A stretch of DNA of 64,000 bases from Paracoccaceae bacterium (GTDB lineage: Bacteria > Pseudomonadota > Alphaproteobacteria > Rhodobacterales > Rhodobacteraceae): positions 232,171-296,170 of the forward strand of contig JANSXZ010000002.1 of NCBI GenBank assembly GCA_024742705.1. The letters are read 5' to 3'. A program made the position numbers and the translations under genes. A model generated the notes under the pieces. The model searched no databases. It worked only from the letters and a program-made list of their open reading frames with translations, and was not told where the DNA came from. Shown piece after piece: positions 37,298 through 46,072 of this stretch. The stretch's first letter is position 1; every line of letters begins with the position of its first letter.

Positions 37298-37731
37298 AGG
37301 CGATGACGGAATCCGACATCGTTCTGGTCGAGAACAGCTTTTCCACCATCCTGCCGCAGCGTGTGCGGGTGGCCCGGATGTTCTACGACGACCTGTTCCA
37401 GACTGCACCGCATGTTCGGCCCTACTTTGGCGCCGCGAACATGTCGGAACAGGGTGTCAAGCTGATGGACACGCTGGCCTTTGTCGTGGGCGCGCTGCGC
37501 GATGCCGACCGGATGCTGCCGGTGGCCCGCGAACTGGCGGTGCGGCATGTGGGCTATGGGGTCCGTGCCGCGGATTATGACTGTGTCGGGGCATCGCTGA
37601 TCCGCACCCTGGCGGCGGGTCTGGGCAACACGTTCACCCCGGACACAAGGGCCGCATGGATCGCCACATACGGCCTGATCTCGGAAGTGATGACAGAAGC
37701 GGCTTATGGCCCTGGAAAGGTTGCGCAATGA
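37294..37731 (+). CDS. Single-domain globin
   Basis: A 145-residue globin of the flavohemoglobin-like class without FAD or NAD domains. Recognisable positions are [16 protein letters not shown] in the B-C-D region and a probable proximal His in [11 protein letters not shown]. It sits inside the nas operon, overlapping the ATPase gene and nirB by four bases each. Assimilatory nitrite reduction can release NO, and single-domain globins bind or oxidise NO, so protection of the reductases is a reasonable inference. Two starts, 37294 and 37303, are both possible. Confidence 0.85.
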   Translation: MKAMTESDIVLVENSFSTILPQRVRVARMFYDDLFQTAPHVRPYFGAANMSEQGVKLMDTLAFVVGALRDADRMLPVARELAVRHVGYGVRAADYDCVGASLIRTLAAGLGNTFTPDTRAAWIATYGLISEVMTEAAYGPGKVAQ

Positions 37732-40163
37732 CACAGAAACTCGTGATCATCGGGGCCGGCATGGCCTCGGGGCGGGTGATCGAACACCTTGTGGAACAGG
37801 CGCCCGGCGCCTACGACATCACCCTGTTCAACGCCGAACCGCGCGGCAACTACAACCGCATCATGCTGTCGCCGGTCCTGGCCGGAGACAAGACCTACGG
37901 CGAGATCGTCACGCACAGCGATGCCTGGTATGCCGAACACGGCGTCACCTGCCGGTTCGGCGAGCGCGTTATCGGCATCGACCGGGAAATGAAGGCGGTC
38001 GCGGGCGAAAACGGCCCCGTGCCCTATGACAAGCTTATCGTCGCCACCGGGTCCGATCCTTTCATGATCCCGCTTCCGGGGCGCGATCTGGACGGGGTGA
38101 TCGCCTACCGCGACCTGGAAGATACCGAACGGATGATGGCCCTGGGCGCGGGACAGCGCGCGGTGGTGATCGGCGGCGGCCTTCTGGGGCTGGAAGCGGC
38201 GGCGGGCATGGCGGCACGCGGTGTGTCGGTTACGGTGGTGCATATCATGGGCCATCTGATGGAACGCCAACTGGACGAGGCGGCGGGCTATCTTCTGAAG
38301 AAGTCGCTGGAATCCAAGGGTATCCAGATCCGTCTGACGGCGAATTCGCGCGAAATCCTGGGTGCCGACGGCAAGGTGCGGGCGCTGCTTCTGGACGACG
38401 GCACCGAATTGCCCTGCGATCTTCTGGTGATGGCCGTGGGCATCCGGCCCAGCGTGGCGCTGGCGCAGGCTGCCGGGCTGGCGGTGGGGCGCGGTATCCA
38501 TGTCGATGATCGCATGATCACATCCGACGCCGATATCCTTGCGGTGGGCGAATGTGTCGAACATCGCGGTGCGGTCTTCGGGCTTGTGGCGCCGCTCTAT
38601 GATCAGGCACGCGTCGCCGGCCAGACGCTGATGGGTCGCGACGCCGCCTTCGTGCAGAAATCGCTTTCGACCAAGCTCAAGGTGACGGGCTGCGACCTGT
38701 TCAGCGCCGGTGATTTCAGCGATGGCGAAACCCGCGAGGATATCGTGTTCCGCGATCCCGCGCGTGGCGTCTACAAACGGCTGGTGATCGAAGGCACGCG
38801 GCTGGTCGGCGCGGTGATGTACGGCGACACGGCCGACAGCAACTGGTTCTTCGGCCTGATCCGCGATGGCACCGACATCGAACCGATGCGCGACACGCTG
38901 ATCTTTGGCCCGGCGTTTCAGGGGGGAACCCCCGCGGACCCTCTGTCAGCCGTTGCAGCCTTGCCGCCTGAGGCGGAAATCTGTGGCTGTAACGGCATCT
39001 GCAAATCCACCATCACCGACGCCATCGCCGGCGGTGCCGCCGATCTGGGCGCCGTGCGCGCGGCCACCAAGGCCAGCGCATCCTGCGGCACCTGCACCGG
39101 GCTTGTCGAACAGCTGTTGCAGGTCACGCTGGGCGATGCCTTCAGCATTCCAGCGGCACAGCCGATCTGCGGCTGCTGCGATCTGGCCCATGAAGACGTG
39201 CGCCGCCTGATCAAGGCACAGGAACTGAAAAGCCAGGAGGCCGTCTGGCAGGAGCTGGGATGGAAAACCCGCAATGGCTGTCATGTCTGCCGCCCGGCGG
39301 TGAACTTCTACCTGCTGGCTGACTGGCCGCTCGAGTATCGCGACGATCCCCAGAGCCGTTTCGTGAACGAACGCAAACACGCCAACATCCAGAAGGACGG
39401 CACGTTTTCCGTGGTGCCGCGCATGTGGGGCGGCATCACCACGCCGGCCGAACTGCGTGCCATTGCCGATGCGGCCGAGAAATACGATGTGCCCACCGTC
39501 AAGGTCACGGGGGGCCAGCGCATTGATCTTCTGGGTGTCCGGGGCGCCGATCTGCCGGCGATCTGGGCCGATCTGAACCGCGCCGGCATGGTATCGGGCC
39601 ACGCCTATTCCAAGGGGCTGCGCACCGTGAAAACCTGTGTGGGCACCGATCATTGCCGCTTCGGGACACAAGACAGCACCGGCCTTGGCGTCAAGCTGGA
39701 GAAGACGCTGTGGGGCTCGTGGACACCGCACAAGGTCAAGCTGGCGGTGTCGGGCTGCCCGCGCAATTGCGCCGAGGCAACCTGCAAGGACGTGGGCATC
39801 GTCTGTGTCGACAGCGGCTATCAGGTCGGTGTGGCGGGGGCCGCCGGCATGGACGTGAAGGAAACCGAACGCCTGGCGGATGTGCCCACCGAAGCCGAGG
39901 CCATCGCGCTGACCGTGGCGTTCATCCAGCTTTACCGCGAAAGCGCCCGCTACCTGGACCGCCCCTACAAATGGGTGGCCAAGGTGGGGCTGGATTGGGT
40001 CAAGGCGCGGGTGGTCGACGACCCGGCGGAACGCGCGCGGCTGGTTGCGGCCTTCGAATTGTCGCAGTCGGTCTATCGCAGGGATCCATGGGCCGAACAC
40101 GCGCAAACAAGGGCCGAAGGCTATGCGCCGCTGGCCGACCTGACACTGGAGGCGGCAGAATGA
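37728..40163 (+). CDS. nirB: NAD(P)H-dependent nitrite reductase large subunit
   Basis: Reduces nitrite to ammonium in the cytoplasm (called NasB in Paracoccus). The 811-residue protein has an N-terminal FAD/NADH oxidoreductase part (VIIGAGMASGR, about 1-300), two BFD-type [2Fe-2S] cysteine sets (CGCNGIC and SCGTC; CGCC and CHVC, about 420-530), the ferredoxin-like half domains and the siroheme-[4Fe-4S] ligands CVGTDHC (about 636) and SGCPRNCAEATC (about 674). All cofactor residues I can place are present. Siroheme would come from cysG at the end of the same operon. Confidence 0.95.
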   Translation: MTQKLVIIGAGMASGRVIEHLVEQAPGAYDITLFNAEPRGNYNRIMLSPVLAGDKTYGEIVTHSDAWYAEHGVTCRFGERVIGIDREMKAVAGENGPVPYDKLIVATGSDPFMIPLPGRDLDGVIAYRDLEDTERMMALGAGQRAVVIGGGLLGLEAAAGMAARGVSVTVVHIMGHLMERQLDEAAGYLLKKSLESKGIQIRLTANSREILGADGKVRALLLDDGTELPCDLLVMAVGIRPSVALAQAAGLAVGRGIHVDDRMITSDADILAVGECVEHRGAVFGLVAPLYDQARVAGQTLMGRDAAFVQKSLSTKLKVTGCDLFSAGDFSDGETREDIVFRDPARGVYKRLVIEGTRLVGAVMYGDTADSNWFFGLIRDGTDIEPMRDTLIFGPAFQGGTPADPLSAVAALPPEAEICGCNGICKSTITDAIAGGAADLGAVRAATKASASCGTCTGLVEQLLQVTLGDAFSIPAAQPICGCCDLAHEDVRRLIKAQELKSQEAVWQELGWKTRNGCHVCRPAVNFYLLADWPLEYRDDPQSRFVNERKHANIQKDGTFSVVPRMWGGITTPAELRAIADAAEKYDVPTVKVTGGQRIDLLGVRGADLPAIWADLNRAGMVSGHAYSKGLRTVKTCVGTDHCRFGTQDSTGLGVKLEKTLWGSWTPHKVKLAVSGCPRNCAEATCKDVGIVCVDSGYQVGVAGAAGMDVKETERLADVPTEAEAIALTVAFIQLYRESARYLDRPYKWVAKVGLDWVKARVVDDPAERARLVAAFELSQSVYRRDPWAEHAQTRAEGYAPLADLTLEAAE

Positions 40164-40492
40164 ACTGGATCGACATCGGCCACATCGACGATATCCCGTT
40201 GCGCGGCGCACGCGTGGTGAAGACACAGGCGGGTTGTGTGGCGGTGTTCCGCACCGACACCGCCGAGGTTTTCGCGGTTTCGGATGCCTGCCCGCACAGG
40301 GGCGGCCCGCTGAGCGAAGGCATCGTGCACGGCCACAAGGTGACATGCCCCTTGCACAACTGGGTGTTCGATCTGAAGACCGGCGCGGCCCAGGGCGCCG
40401 ACACCGGCCATGTGGCGACATACCCTCTGCGTGTCGAGGCCGGGCGCATCCTTATGGACGCCGCCGCACTGACCCGGCGGAGCGCGGCCTGA
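40160..40492 (+). CDS. nirD: Nitrite reductase small subunit / Rieske ferredoxin (NirD/NasG type)
   Basis: A 110-residue Rieske [2Fe-2S] protein. The ligands are present as CPHRGG and CPLHNW. E. coli NirD has lost these residues, but this protein keeps them, as does Paracoccus NasG, which is thought to carry electrons from NasB (NirB) to the nitrate reductase NasC. The gene overlaps nirB by four bases and nasA by one (TGATG), so it is made in step with both enzymes and fits such an electron-bridge role. Confidence 0.93.
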   Translation: MNWIDIGHIDDIPLRGARVVKTQAGCVAVFRTDTAEVFAVSDACPHRGGPLSEGIVHGHKVTCPLHNWVFDLKTGAAQGADTGHVATYPLRVEAGRILMDAAALTRRSAA

Positions 40493-43122
40493 TGGACGGC
40501 ACCGACCTGCCCGAGATCCGGTCGACCTGCCCCTATTGCGGTGTCGGTTGCGGGGTCTTGCTGCGTGGCGACGGGCGGGGCGGTCTGGATGTGCGGGGCG
40601 ATCCCGATCATCCGGCCAACCGGGGGCGGTTGTGTTCGAAGGGGGCGGCGCTGGGCGAAACCGTGGGTCTGGCGGGCCGCCTGCTGACACCGCTGGTCGA
40701 TGGACGCGCGGCCGGGTGGGACGACACCCTGCAACTGGTCGCCGACAGGTTCACCGCCGCGATCCGCGATCATGGCCCCGACAGCGTGGCCTTCTATGTG
40801 TCGGGCCAGTTGCTGACGGAAGACTACTATGTTGCCAACAAGTTGATGAAAGGGTTCATCGGTTCGGCCAACATCGACACCAATTCGCGGCTTTGCATGG
40901 CCTCGACAGTGGCCGGGCACAGACGCGCCTTCGGCACCGACACCGTGCCCGGCACCTATGACGATCTGGACGAGGCCGATCTGGTCGTGCTGGTCGGATC
41001 GAATCTGGCATGGTGTCATCCTGTTCTGTACCAGCGGCTGATCGCGGCCCGCCGCGCGCGGGGCACGCGGATCGTGGTGATCGATCCGCGCCGCACCGCC
41101 AGTTGCGATCAGGCCGATCTGCACCTGGCGCTGAACCCCGGCAGCGACGTGGCGCTTTTCAATCATCTGTTTGCCCGGATCTGGCAGGACGGCATGGTGG
41201 ATCAGGCCTATCTGCGGCACACCGCCGGTTTCGACGAGACGCTGGCGGCCGCCTTCACCGAAGATGTGTCGGTCACCGGTCTGGATGCTGAAGATCTGGC
41301 GGCGTTCTGCCGGCTGTGGATCGATACCGAAAAGGTGGTGACGGTGTTCAGCCAGGGGGTGAACCAATCCACATCCGGGTCGGACAAGGTGAATGCCATC
41401 CTCAATTGCCATCTTGCCACGGGGCGGATCGGCAAGCCCGGCAGTGGCCCGTTTTCAGTGACCGGACAGCCCAATGCGATGGGGGGCCGCGAGGTGGGTG
41501 GCCTGGCCAACATGCTGGCGTGCCACCTGGATCTGGAAAACGCCGATCATCGCGCGGCGGTGCGGGATTTCTGGCAGGCGCCGGCGGTGCCCGACGCGCC
41601 GGGCCTCAAGGCGGTCGACATGTTCCGCGCGGTCGCGGATGGCCGGATCAAGGCGCTGTGGGTCATTCACACCAACCCGGCGGTTTCGATGCCGGATGCC
41701 GATGCGGTGCGCGCGGCCATCGCCGGGTGCCCCTTTACCGTGGTCAGCGACATCACCGCCGCCACCGATACGGCGCAATTGGCCGATGTGCTGTTGCCGG
41801 CGACGGCCTGGGCGGAAAAGGAAGGCACCGTCACCAATTCGGATCGCACCGTCAGCCGACAGCGCGCGGTCCTGCCGGCGCCGGGCGCGGCCCGTCCCGA
41901 CTGGGACATTCTGGCCGAGGTCGGGCGGCGCATGGGCTGGCACCGCGCCTTCGATTATCGTTCCCCGGCCGAGATCTTCCGCGAATACGCCAGCCTTTCG
42001 GGCATTGCGGCGCGGTTTGGCCGCGACTTTGACATTTCCGGGCTGGCCGGGCTGGACGATGTGGCCTACGCCGCCCTCGCACCGACGCGCTGGCCGGTGT
42101 CGGCGCGGCGCAGTGGCGGACGTTTCTTCGCCGATGGCCGGTTCTATCATCCCGACGCAAAGGCGCGGTTGGTTCCGGTGCTCTACCGCCCGCCCGCCGC
42201 GCGCACCGGGCCGCGCTATCCTTTCGTTCTGAACACCGGCCGGGTGCGCGATCAATGGCACACCATGACCCGCACAGCGCTTTCGCCCCGGTTGTCGGCG
42301 CACCTGGCAGAACCCTTCATCGACATCCACCCCAAGGACGCGGCACCGCTGGGTATCGGCCGTTCGGATCTGGTTGAGGTGGTCAGCCCGCTGGCCCGTG
42401 CCATCCTGCGCGCCCGGCTGACCGATACGGTGCGGCGCGGGCAGGTCTTCGCGCCGATGCACTGGACCGCGCAAACCGCGCCTTCCGGCCGCATCGACGC
42501 GTTGATCCCGGGCCACACCGATCCGGTTTCCGGCCAGCCCGAAAGCAAGGCGGCCGTGGTATCGATACGGCGGTATGGTGCCGCATGGTACGGCTTTGCC
42601 GTTTCGCGCCGGGCAATGCGGCCGGATTGCGCGTACTGGGCCCAGAGCGTCACCCCGGCCGGCTACCGCGCCGAACTGGCCGATGTTGTCGCCGTCGCCG
42701 ATTGGCCTGCCGAGGCGCAGCGGCTCTTTGGTTGCGCCAACGCCGAGGTGTCGTCGTTTGTGGATGCCGGGCGCGGCATCGCGCGGGTGGCGCTGATGCG
42801 CGGCAGGCGCGTCGAGGCGGCGCTTTTCATCGCCGCCGCGCCGGTTGCGGTGATGCGCGATTATCTGGCCGGTGTGCCTGGAACCGAGGTCCGCGATGTG
42901 CTGAGCGGCCGCGCACCGGGCGACCATCCCGATCCCGGCCCGGTGGTCTGCGCGTGTTTCGGCGTGGGCGTCAACACCATCGCCGCGGCGATCGAGGCGC
43001 AGGCCCTGTTTTCGGTCGACAAGATCGGGGCGGCCCTTCAGGCGGGCACCAGCTGCGGTTCTTGCCGGCCGGAAATCGCCGCGCTGCTGGCGGCGGCCCG
43101 GCGGCCCGAGGCAGCGGAATGA
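40492..43122 (+). CDS. nasA: Assimilatory nitrate reductase, molybdopterin catalytic subunit
   Basis: Reduces nitrate to nitrite in the cytoplasm with Mo-bis-MGD (called NasC in Paracoccus). The 876-residue protein has an N-terminal [4Fe-4S] site with C13, C16, C20 and C48 (CPYCGVGC, LCSKG), the molybdopterin oxidoreductase core with GVNQSTSG and TGQPNAMGGREVGG, the MoCo dinucleotide-binding domain (TGRVRDQWHTMTRT) and a C-terminal BFD-like [2Fe-2S] domain (CACFGVG, SCGSC). There is no N-terminal Tat signal. No separate flavoprotein (NasB of Klebsiella) follows it, so electrons probably come from NirB through the Rieske protein. Confidence 0.95.
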   Translation: MDGTDLPEIRSTCPYCGVGCGVLLRGDGRGGLDVRGDPDHPANRGRLCSKGAALGETVGLAGRLLTPLVDGRAAGWDDTLQLVADRFTAAIRDHGPDSVAFYVSGQLLTEDYYVANKLMKGFIGSANIDTNSRLCMASTVAGHRRAFGTDTVPGTYDDLDEADLVVLVGSNLAWCHPVLYQRLIAARRARGTRIVVIDPRRTASCDQADLHLALNPGSDVALFNHLFARIWQDGMVDQAYLRHTAGFDETLAAAFTEDVSVTGLDAEDLAAFCRLWIDTEKVVTVFSQGVNQSTSGSDKVNAILNCHLATGRIGKPGSGPFSVTGQPNAMGGREVGGLANMLACHLDLENADHRAAVRDFWQAPAVPDAPGLKAVDMFRAVADGRIKALWVIHTNPAVSMPDADAVRAAIAGCPFTVVSDITAATDTAQLADVLLPATAWAEKEGTVTNSDRTVSRQRAVLPAPGAARPDWDILAEVGRRMGWHRAFDYRSPAEIFREYASLSGIAARFGRDFDISGLAGLDDVAYAALAPTRWPVSARRSGGRFFADGRFYHPDAKARLVPVLYRPPAARTGPRYPFVLNTGRVRDQWHTMTRTALSPRLSAHLAEPFIDIHPKDAAPLGIGRSDLVEVVSPLARAILRARLTDTVRRGQVFAPMHWTAQTAPSGRIDALIPGHTDPVSGQPESKAAVVSIRRYGAAWYGFAVSRRAMRPDCAYWAQSVTPAGYRAELADVVAVADWPAEAQRLFGCANAEVSSFVDAGRGIARVALMRGRRVEAALFIAAAPVAVMRDYLAGVPGTEVRDVLSGRAPGDHPDPGPVVCACFGVGVNTIAAAIEAQALFSVDKIGAALQAGTSCGSCRPEIAALLAAARRPEAAE

Positions 43123-44096
43123 CCGGGCTTGCCCAGCATGTGCGCACGCTTGGCCGCGGTCCGGGGCGATCGCGAGACCTGACCCGCGCCGAAGCCGCTG
43201 CCGCGATGGATTGCATGTTGTCGGGGGCCGCCGCACCCGAGGCGGTTGGGGCTTTGCTGATGCTCTTGCGTATGAAAGGCGAAACGGCCGCCGAGATCGC
43301 CGGGCTGGCCGAAGCGGCGCAGGCCCGCATGCCTCCGATGCCCGCGGTGGATCTGGACTGGCCCAGCTATGCCGCCGGGCGCACCCGCGGGTTGCCGTGG
43401 TTCCTTCTGTCGGCGCGTCTGGTGGCGGCGGCTGGCCACCGGGTTGTGATGCACGGATGGAACGGCGGCGACAGCGCGGTGCGCGACGGGCTTGCCGCCG
43501 CCGGCATCCCGCGTGCCCTGTCGCCGGACACCGCCGGCGACGCGCTGGAGCGGGCGGGCATCGTCTATCTTCCGCTCGAACGGTTGCATCCGGCGCTGTT
43601 CGGGCTGCTGGACCTGCGCGGCGTTCTGGGCCTGCGGTCCTGTGTCAACACGGTGTGCCGGATGCTGAACCCCGCGCGCGCGGGTGCCAGCGTGCAGGGC
43701 GTTTTCCATCCATCCTACCGATTGCTGCAACGCGATGCGGCGGCGCTGCTGGGGTTGCCGGCGCTGAGCGTCATCAAGGGCGGCGGCGGAGAATTCGAAC
43801 GCCATCCCGGCAAACCGGCGGCGGGCTTCGGGCTGCGCGGTGGCGTTGCCTATGACACTGCCGATCCTGCGTTGTTGCCCGGGCAGGTGCGGTTGTCGGA
43901 CGGCCCCGACCCGGCCACCACGCTGGCGGGGCTGTGGTCGGGCGCCCAGACCGACCGGTTCGCGGAATCCGTGGTTGTCGCCACGGCCGCGTTGGCGCTG
44001 AACACGCTGGGCCATGCGGATACCGCCTCTCTCGCGGCGCGGCTGTGGGCCGGTCGCACACCGCCGGATCACGATCACAAGGACCATGCGGCATGA
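43119..44096 (+). CDS. Anthranilate phosphoribosyltransferase-like protein (TrpD2 family)
   Basis: A 325-residue member of the glycosyltransferase family that includes TrpD and TrpD2/YbiB. It keeps the N-terminal helical domain and the fold's glycine motif as HGWNGGDSAVRDG in place of the KGTGGD of TrpD, and a segment RSCVNTVCRMLNPARAG. TrpD2/YbiB proteins bind nucleic acids and do not make tryptophan. A role in nitrate assimilation is unknown, but the gene overlaps nasA and cysG by four bases each, and I recall the pairing from other nas operons. It is not a tryptophan gene. Confidence 0.82.
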   Translation: MTGLAQHVRTLGRGPGRSRDLTRAEAAAAMDCMLSGAAAPEAVGALLMLLRMKGETAAEIAGLAEAAQARMPPMPAVDLDWPSYAAGRTRGLPWFLLSARLVAAAGHRVVMHGWNGGDSAVRDGLAAAGIPRALSPDTAGDALERAGIVYLPLERLHPALFGLLDLRGVLGLRSCVNTVCRMLNPARAGASVQGVFHPSYRLLQRDAAALLGLPALSVIKGGGGEFERHPGKPAAGFGLRGGVAYDTADPALLPGQVRLSDGPDPATTLAGLWSGAQTDRFAESVVVATAALALNTLGHADTASLAARLWAGRTPPDHDHKDHAA

Positions 44097-45484
44097 AAAG
44101 CTTTCCCATGTTCATCCGTACCACCGGCCGCCGCGTGGTGATTGCCGGCGGCGGCGAACAGGCCGCGCAAAAGGCCCGCCTGATGCTCAAGACCGATGCG
44201 GCGATCGTTCTGGCCGCGCCGGATCTGGATGACGAACTGGCCGCCCTGGTTCAGGGCGGGCGCGCCGCGCGACATGCGGGGGCCATCGGGACAGAGCTGT
44301 TCGAAGGGGCCGCCATGGCCTTTGTGGCCAGCGGATGCCGTGGCGCCGATGCCTGTCTGCACGATCTGGCGCGGCGTGCGCGATGCCCGGTGAACGTGGT
44401 CGATCAGCCGGCGCTGTGCGATATCACCACGCCGTCGCTGGTGGATCGCGACCCGGTGGTCGTGGCGATCGGCACAGAAGGGACCGCCCCGGTTCTGGCC
44501 CGCCAGATCAAGACCCGGATCGAACAGATGCTGCCGGCCAACATCGGCGGGTTGGCGGCCCTGTCCGGGCGGCTGCGGGGTGCTGTCGCGGCAAGGGTGC
44601 CCCGCGACATGCGCCGCGCCTTCTGGGCCTGGGTTTTTGCCGCCGGGCCGCGCGCCGCCTGGACCCGTGGCGCCGAACGCGAGGCGGCTGGCATGATCAA
44701 GGCCGCCATTGCGGCGCGCGGCGCGCCCGACACCGATACCGCCGGCTCCATCGCTCTGGTCGGTGCCGGGCCCGGCGCGCGCGATCTGCTGACGTTGCGT
44801 GCCGTCGAGCGGCTGCAAGAGGCGGATGTGATCTTCTACGACAGGCTGGTGGATGCCGATGTTCTGGAACTGGCGCGCCGTGACGCGCAGCGGGTGTTCG
44901 TTGGCAAACACGTTGGTGCCCATGCCTGGCCGCAGGCCCGCATCAACGCTGTGATCGTGGCAGAAGCGCGCAAGGGGCGGCGCGTCGTGCGGCTGAAATC
45001 CGGCGATCCGGGTGTCTTTGGCCGCGCGGGCGAAGAGCTGGCCGCCGCCCGTGCCGCTGGCATCCCCATCGAAATCGTGCCCGGCGTGACCGCCGCATCG
45101 GCTGCGGCCGCCGCCCTGGGCCACAGCCTGACCGAACGCGGCCAGAGCGACACGCTGGTCCTGGCCACCGGCACCGGCGCCGAGGCAGATCCGCTGCCCG
45201 ATTGCACCCGGTTTGCCGGCCCGGGCGCGACAACCGCTCTCTACATGTCGGCGCGGCAGGGTGGGCGAATCGCGCGCGCGCTGATCGCGCGGGGCCTCGG
45301 TGCGCAGACGGTTGTCGAAATCGCGGTGGATGTGTCCAAGCCATCGCAACGCCTGATCGCGGCACCGCTGGAGCGTCTGGAACAAACCCTGCGCGACGAG
45401 GCCGTGCGCGGCTGTGCGATCCTTCTGGTCACCTGGCCGGCCACGGCTGCCGCATCCGGCGCGCGCGATCTGACAGCGGCCTAG
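44093..45484 (+). CDS. cysG: Siroheme synthase CysG (multifunctional)
   Basis: Makes siroheme from uroporphyrinogen III. The 463-residue protein has the N-terminal precorrin-2 dehydrogenase/ferrochelatase part (RRVVIAGGGEQAAQKARLML, PVNVVD) and the C-terminal uroporphyrinogen-III methyltransferase part (VGAGPGARDLLTLRA, KSGDPGVFGR, VPGVTAASAAAAALG). Siroheme is the prosthetic group of NirB, encoded in the same operon, so the gene is here to supply it in step with enzyme synthesis. Last gene of the nas operon; no terminator with a T tract is evident directly after it. Confidence 0.95.
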   Translation: MKSFPMFIRTTGRRVVIAGGGEQAAQKARLMLKTDAAIVLAAPDLDDELAALVQGGRAARHAGAIGTELFEGAAMAFVASGCRGADACLHDLARRARCPVNVVDQPALCDITTPSLVDRDPVVVAIGTEGTAPVLARQIKTRIEQMLPANIGGLAALSGRLRGAVAARVPRDMRRAFWAWVFAAGPRAAWTRGAEREAAGMIKAAIAARGAPDTDTAGSIALVGAGPGARDLLTLRAVERLQEADVIFYDRLVDADVLELARRDAQRVFVGKHVGAHAWPQARINAVIVAEARKGRRVVRLKSGDPGVFGRAGEELAAARAAGIPIEIVPGVTAASAAAAALGHSLTERGQSDTLVLATGTGAEADPLPDCTRFAGPGATTALYMSARQGGRIARALIARGLGAQTVVEIAVDVSKPSQRLIAAPLERLEQTLRDEAVRGCAILLVTWPATAAASGARDLTAA

Positions 45485-45549
45485 CACGCGCATACCTTGG
45501 GTTTTACCGCCGGGTGGCATGTGGTTCACGATCCGAACCTTCGATCCCG

Positions 45550-45655
45550 GAGGGTCTCGTCACCGTGAAAGGTGGCCGCTTCCGCATGGGCGCAAGGCGC
45601 AGTTGCCAGGAAGGCGATGGTGAAACGCCGGTGCGCACCATCGCGGTTTGGCACC
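45550..45655 (+). pseudogene. Fragment of formylglycine-generating-enzyme/SUMF1-like gene
   Basis: Starting with the codons for GLVTVKGGRFRMGA, then EGDGETPVRTIAV, this matches the opening of the FGE-sulfatase domain (pattern GGxFxMG ... E.P...V.V). The frame stays open a little further but no family sequence follows. Only about 35 residues remain, with no start codon of its own, so it is a decayed remnant in the gap between cysG and the SCP2-like gene. Confidence 0.55.
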
Positions 45656-45691
45656 AAGGCCGCAACACATTGCCGCACGGGAGGCCCCAGG

Positions 45692-46072
45692 GTGATCGAT
45701 ACCTTCAACCAAATTCAAACGCGCCTCGAGGCGACGCCGCATCTGCTGCGCCTCGGGAGGCTGTTCTCGGAAACCGTTCTGATCGACGTCGACGGGCATG
45801 AATTCTACCTGTCGTTCGAGAAAGGCCGCATTGCTTCGGTTGTCGAAGGCCCCAGCCGCAAGACGCCCTGGCGTTTTGCCCTGCGCACCGATGCCGAAGC
45901 GCTTGCGATGTTCTGGCAAGCACGCCCCGCGCCCGGCTTTCATGACATATTCGGCCTTGTGAAGATCGGCCGCGGCCGGATCGACGGCGACATTCTGAGC
46001 CTGGTGAAGAACCTGCGGTTCTTCAAGGAGGTGCTGGCCCTGCCGCGCACGAACAAGGAGACGGCGGCATGA
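45692..46072 (+). CDS. SCP2-like small protein upstream of alpha/beta hydrolase
   Basis: A 126-residue protein I would place in the SCP2 sterol-binding-like fold on pattern: alternating strands with VDGHEFYLSFEKGRIA, WRFALRTDAEALAMFWQ and a terminal segment IGRGRIDGDILSLVKNLRFFKEVL. These proteins often bind lipids or CoA-linked or thioester compounds. I start at the GTG at 45692, with GGGAGG six to twelve bases upstream; longer upstream reading overlaps the FGE fragment and lacks conservation. The next gene overlaps it (ATGA). Specific ligand unknown. Confidence 0.6.
   Translation: MIDTFNQIQTRLEATPHLLRLGRLFSETVLIDVDGHEFYLSFEKGRIASVVEGPSRKTPWRFALRTDAEALAMFWQARPAPGFHDIFGLVKIGRGRIDGDILSLVKNLRFFKEVLALPRTNKETAA

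Noticed and set aside
35324..37408. A 694-codon minus-strand frame opposite the nitrate transporter ATPase
   Set aside because: Low-complexity His/Arg/Gly-rich translation with no domain; the plus strand has the full double ATPase.
43119..44096. Anthranilate phosphoribosyltransferase (trpD)
   Set aside because: The KGTGGD motif is replaced by WNGGDS and the gene is in a nitrate operon, so a tryptophan role is not supported.
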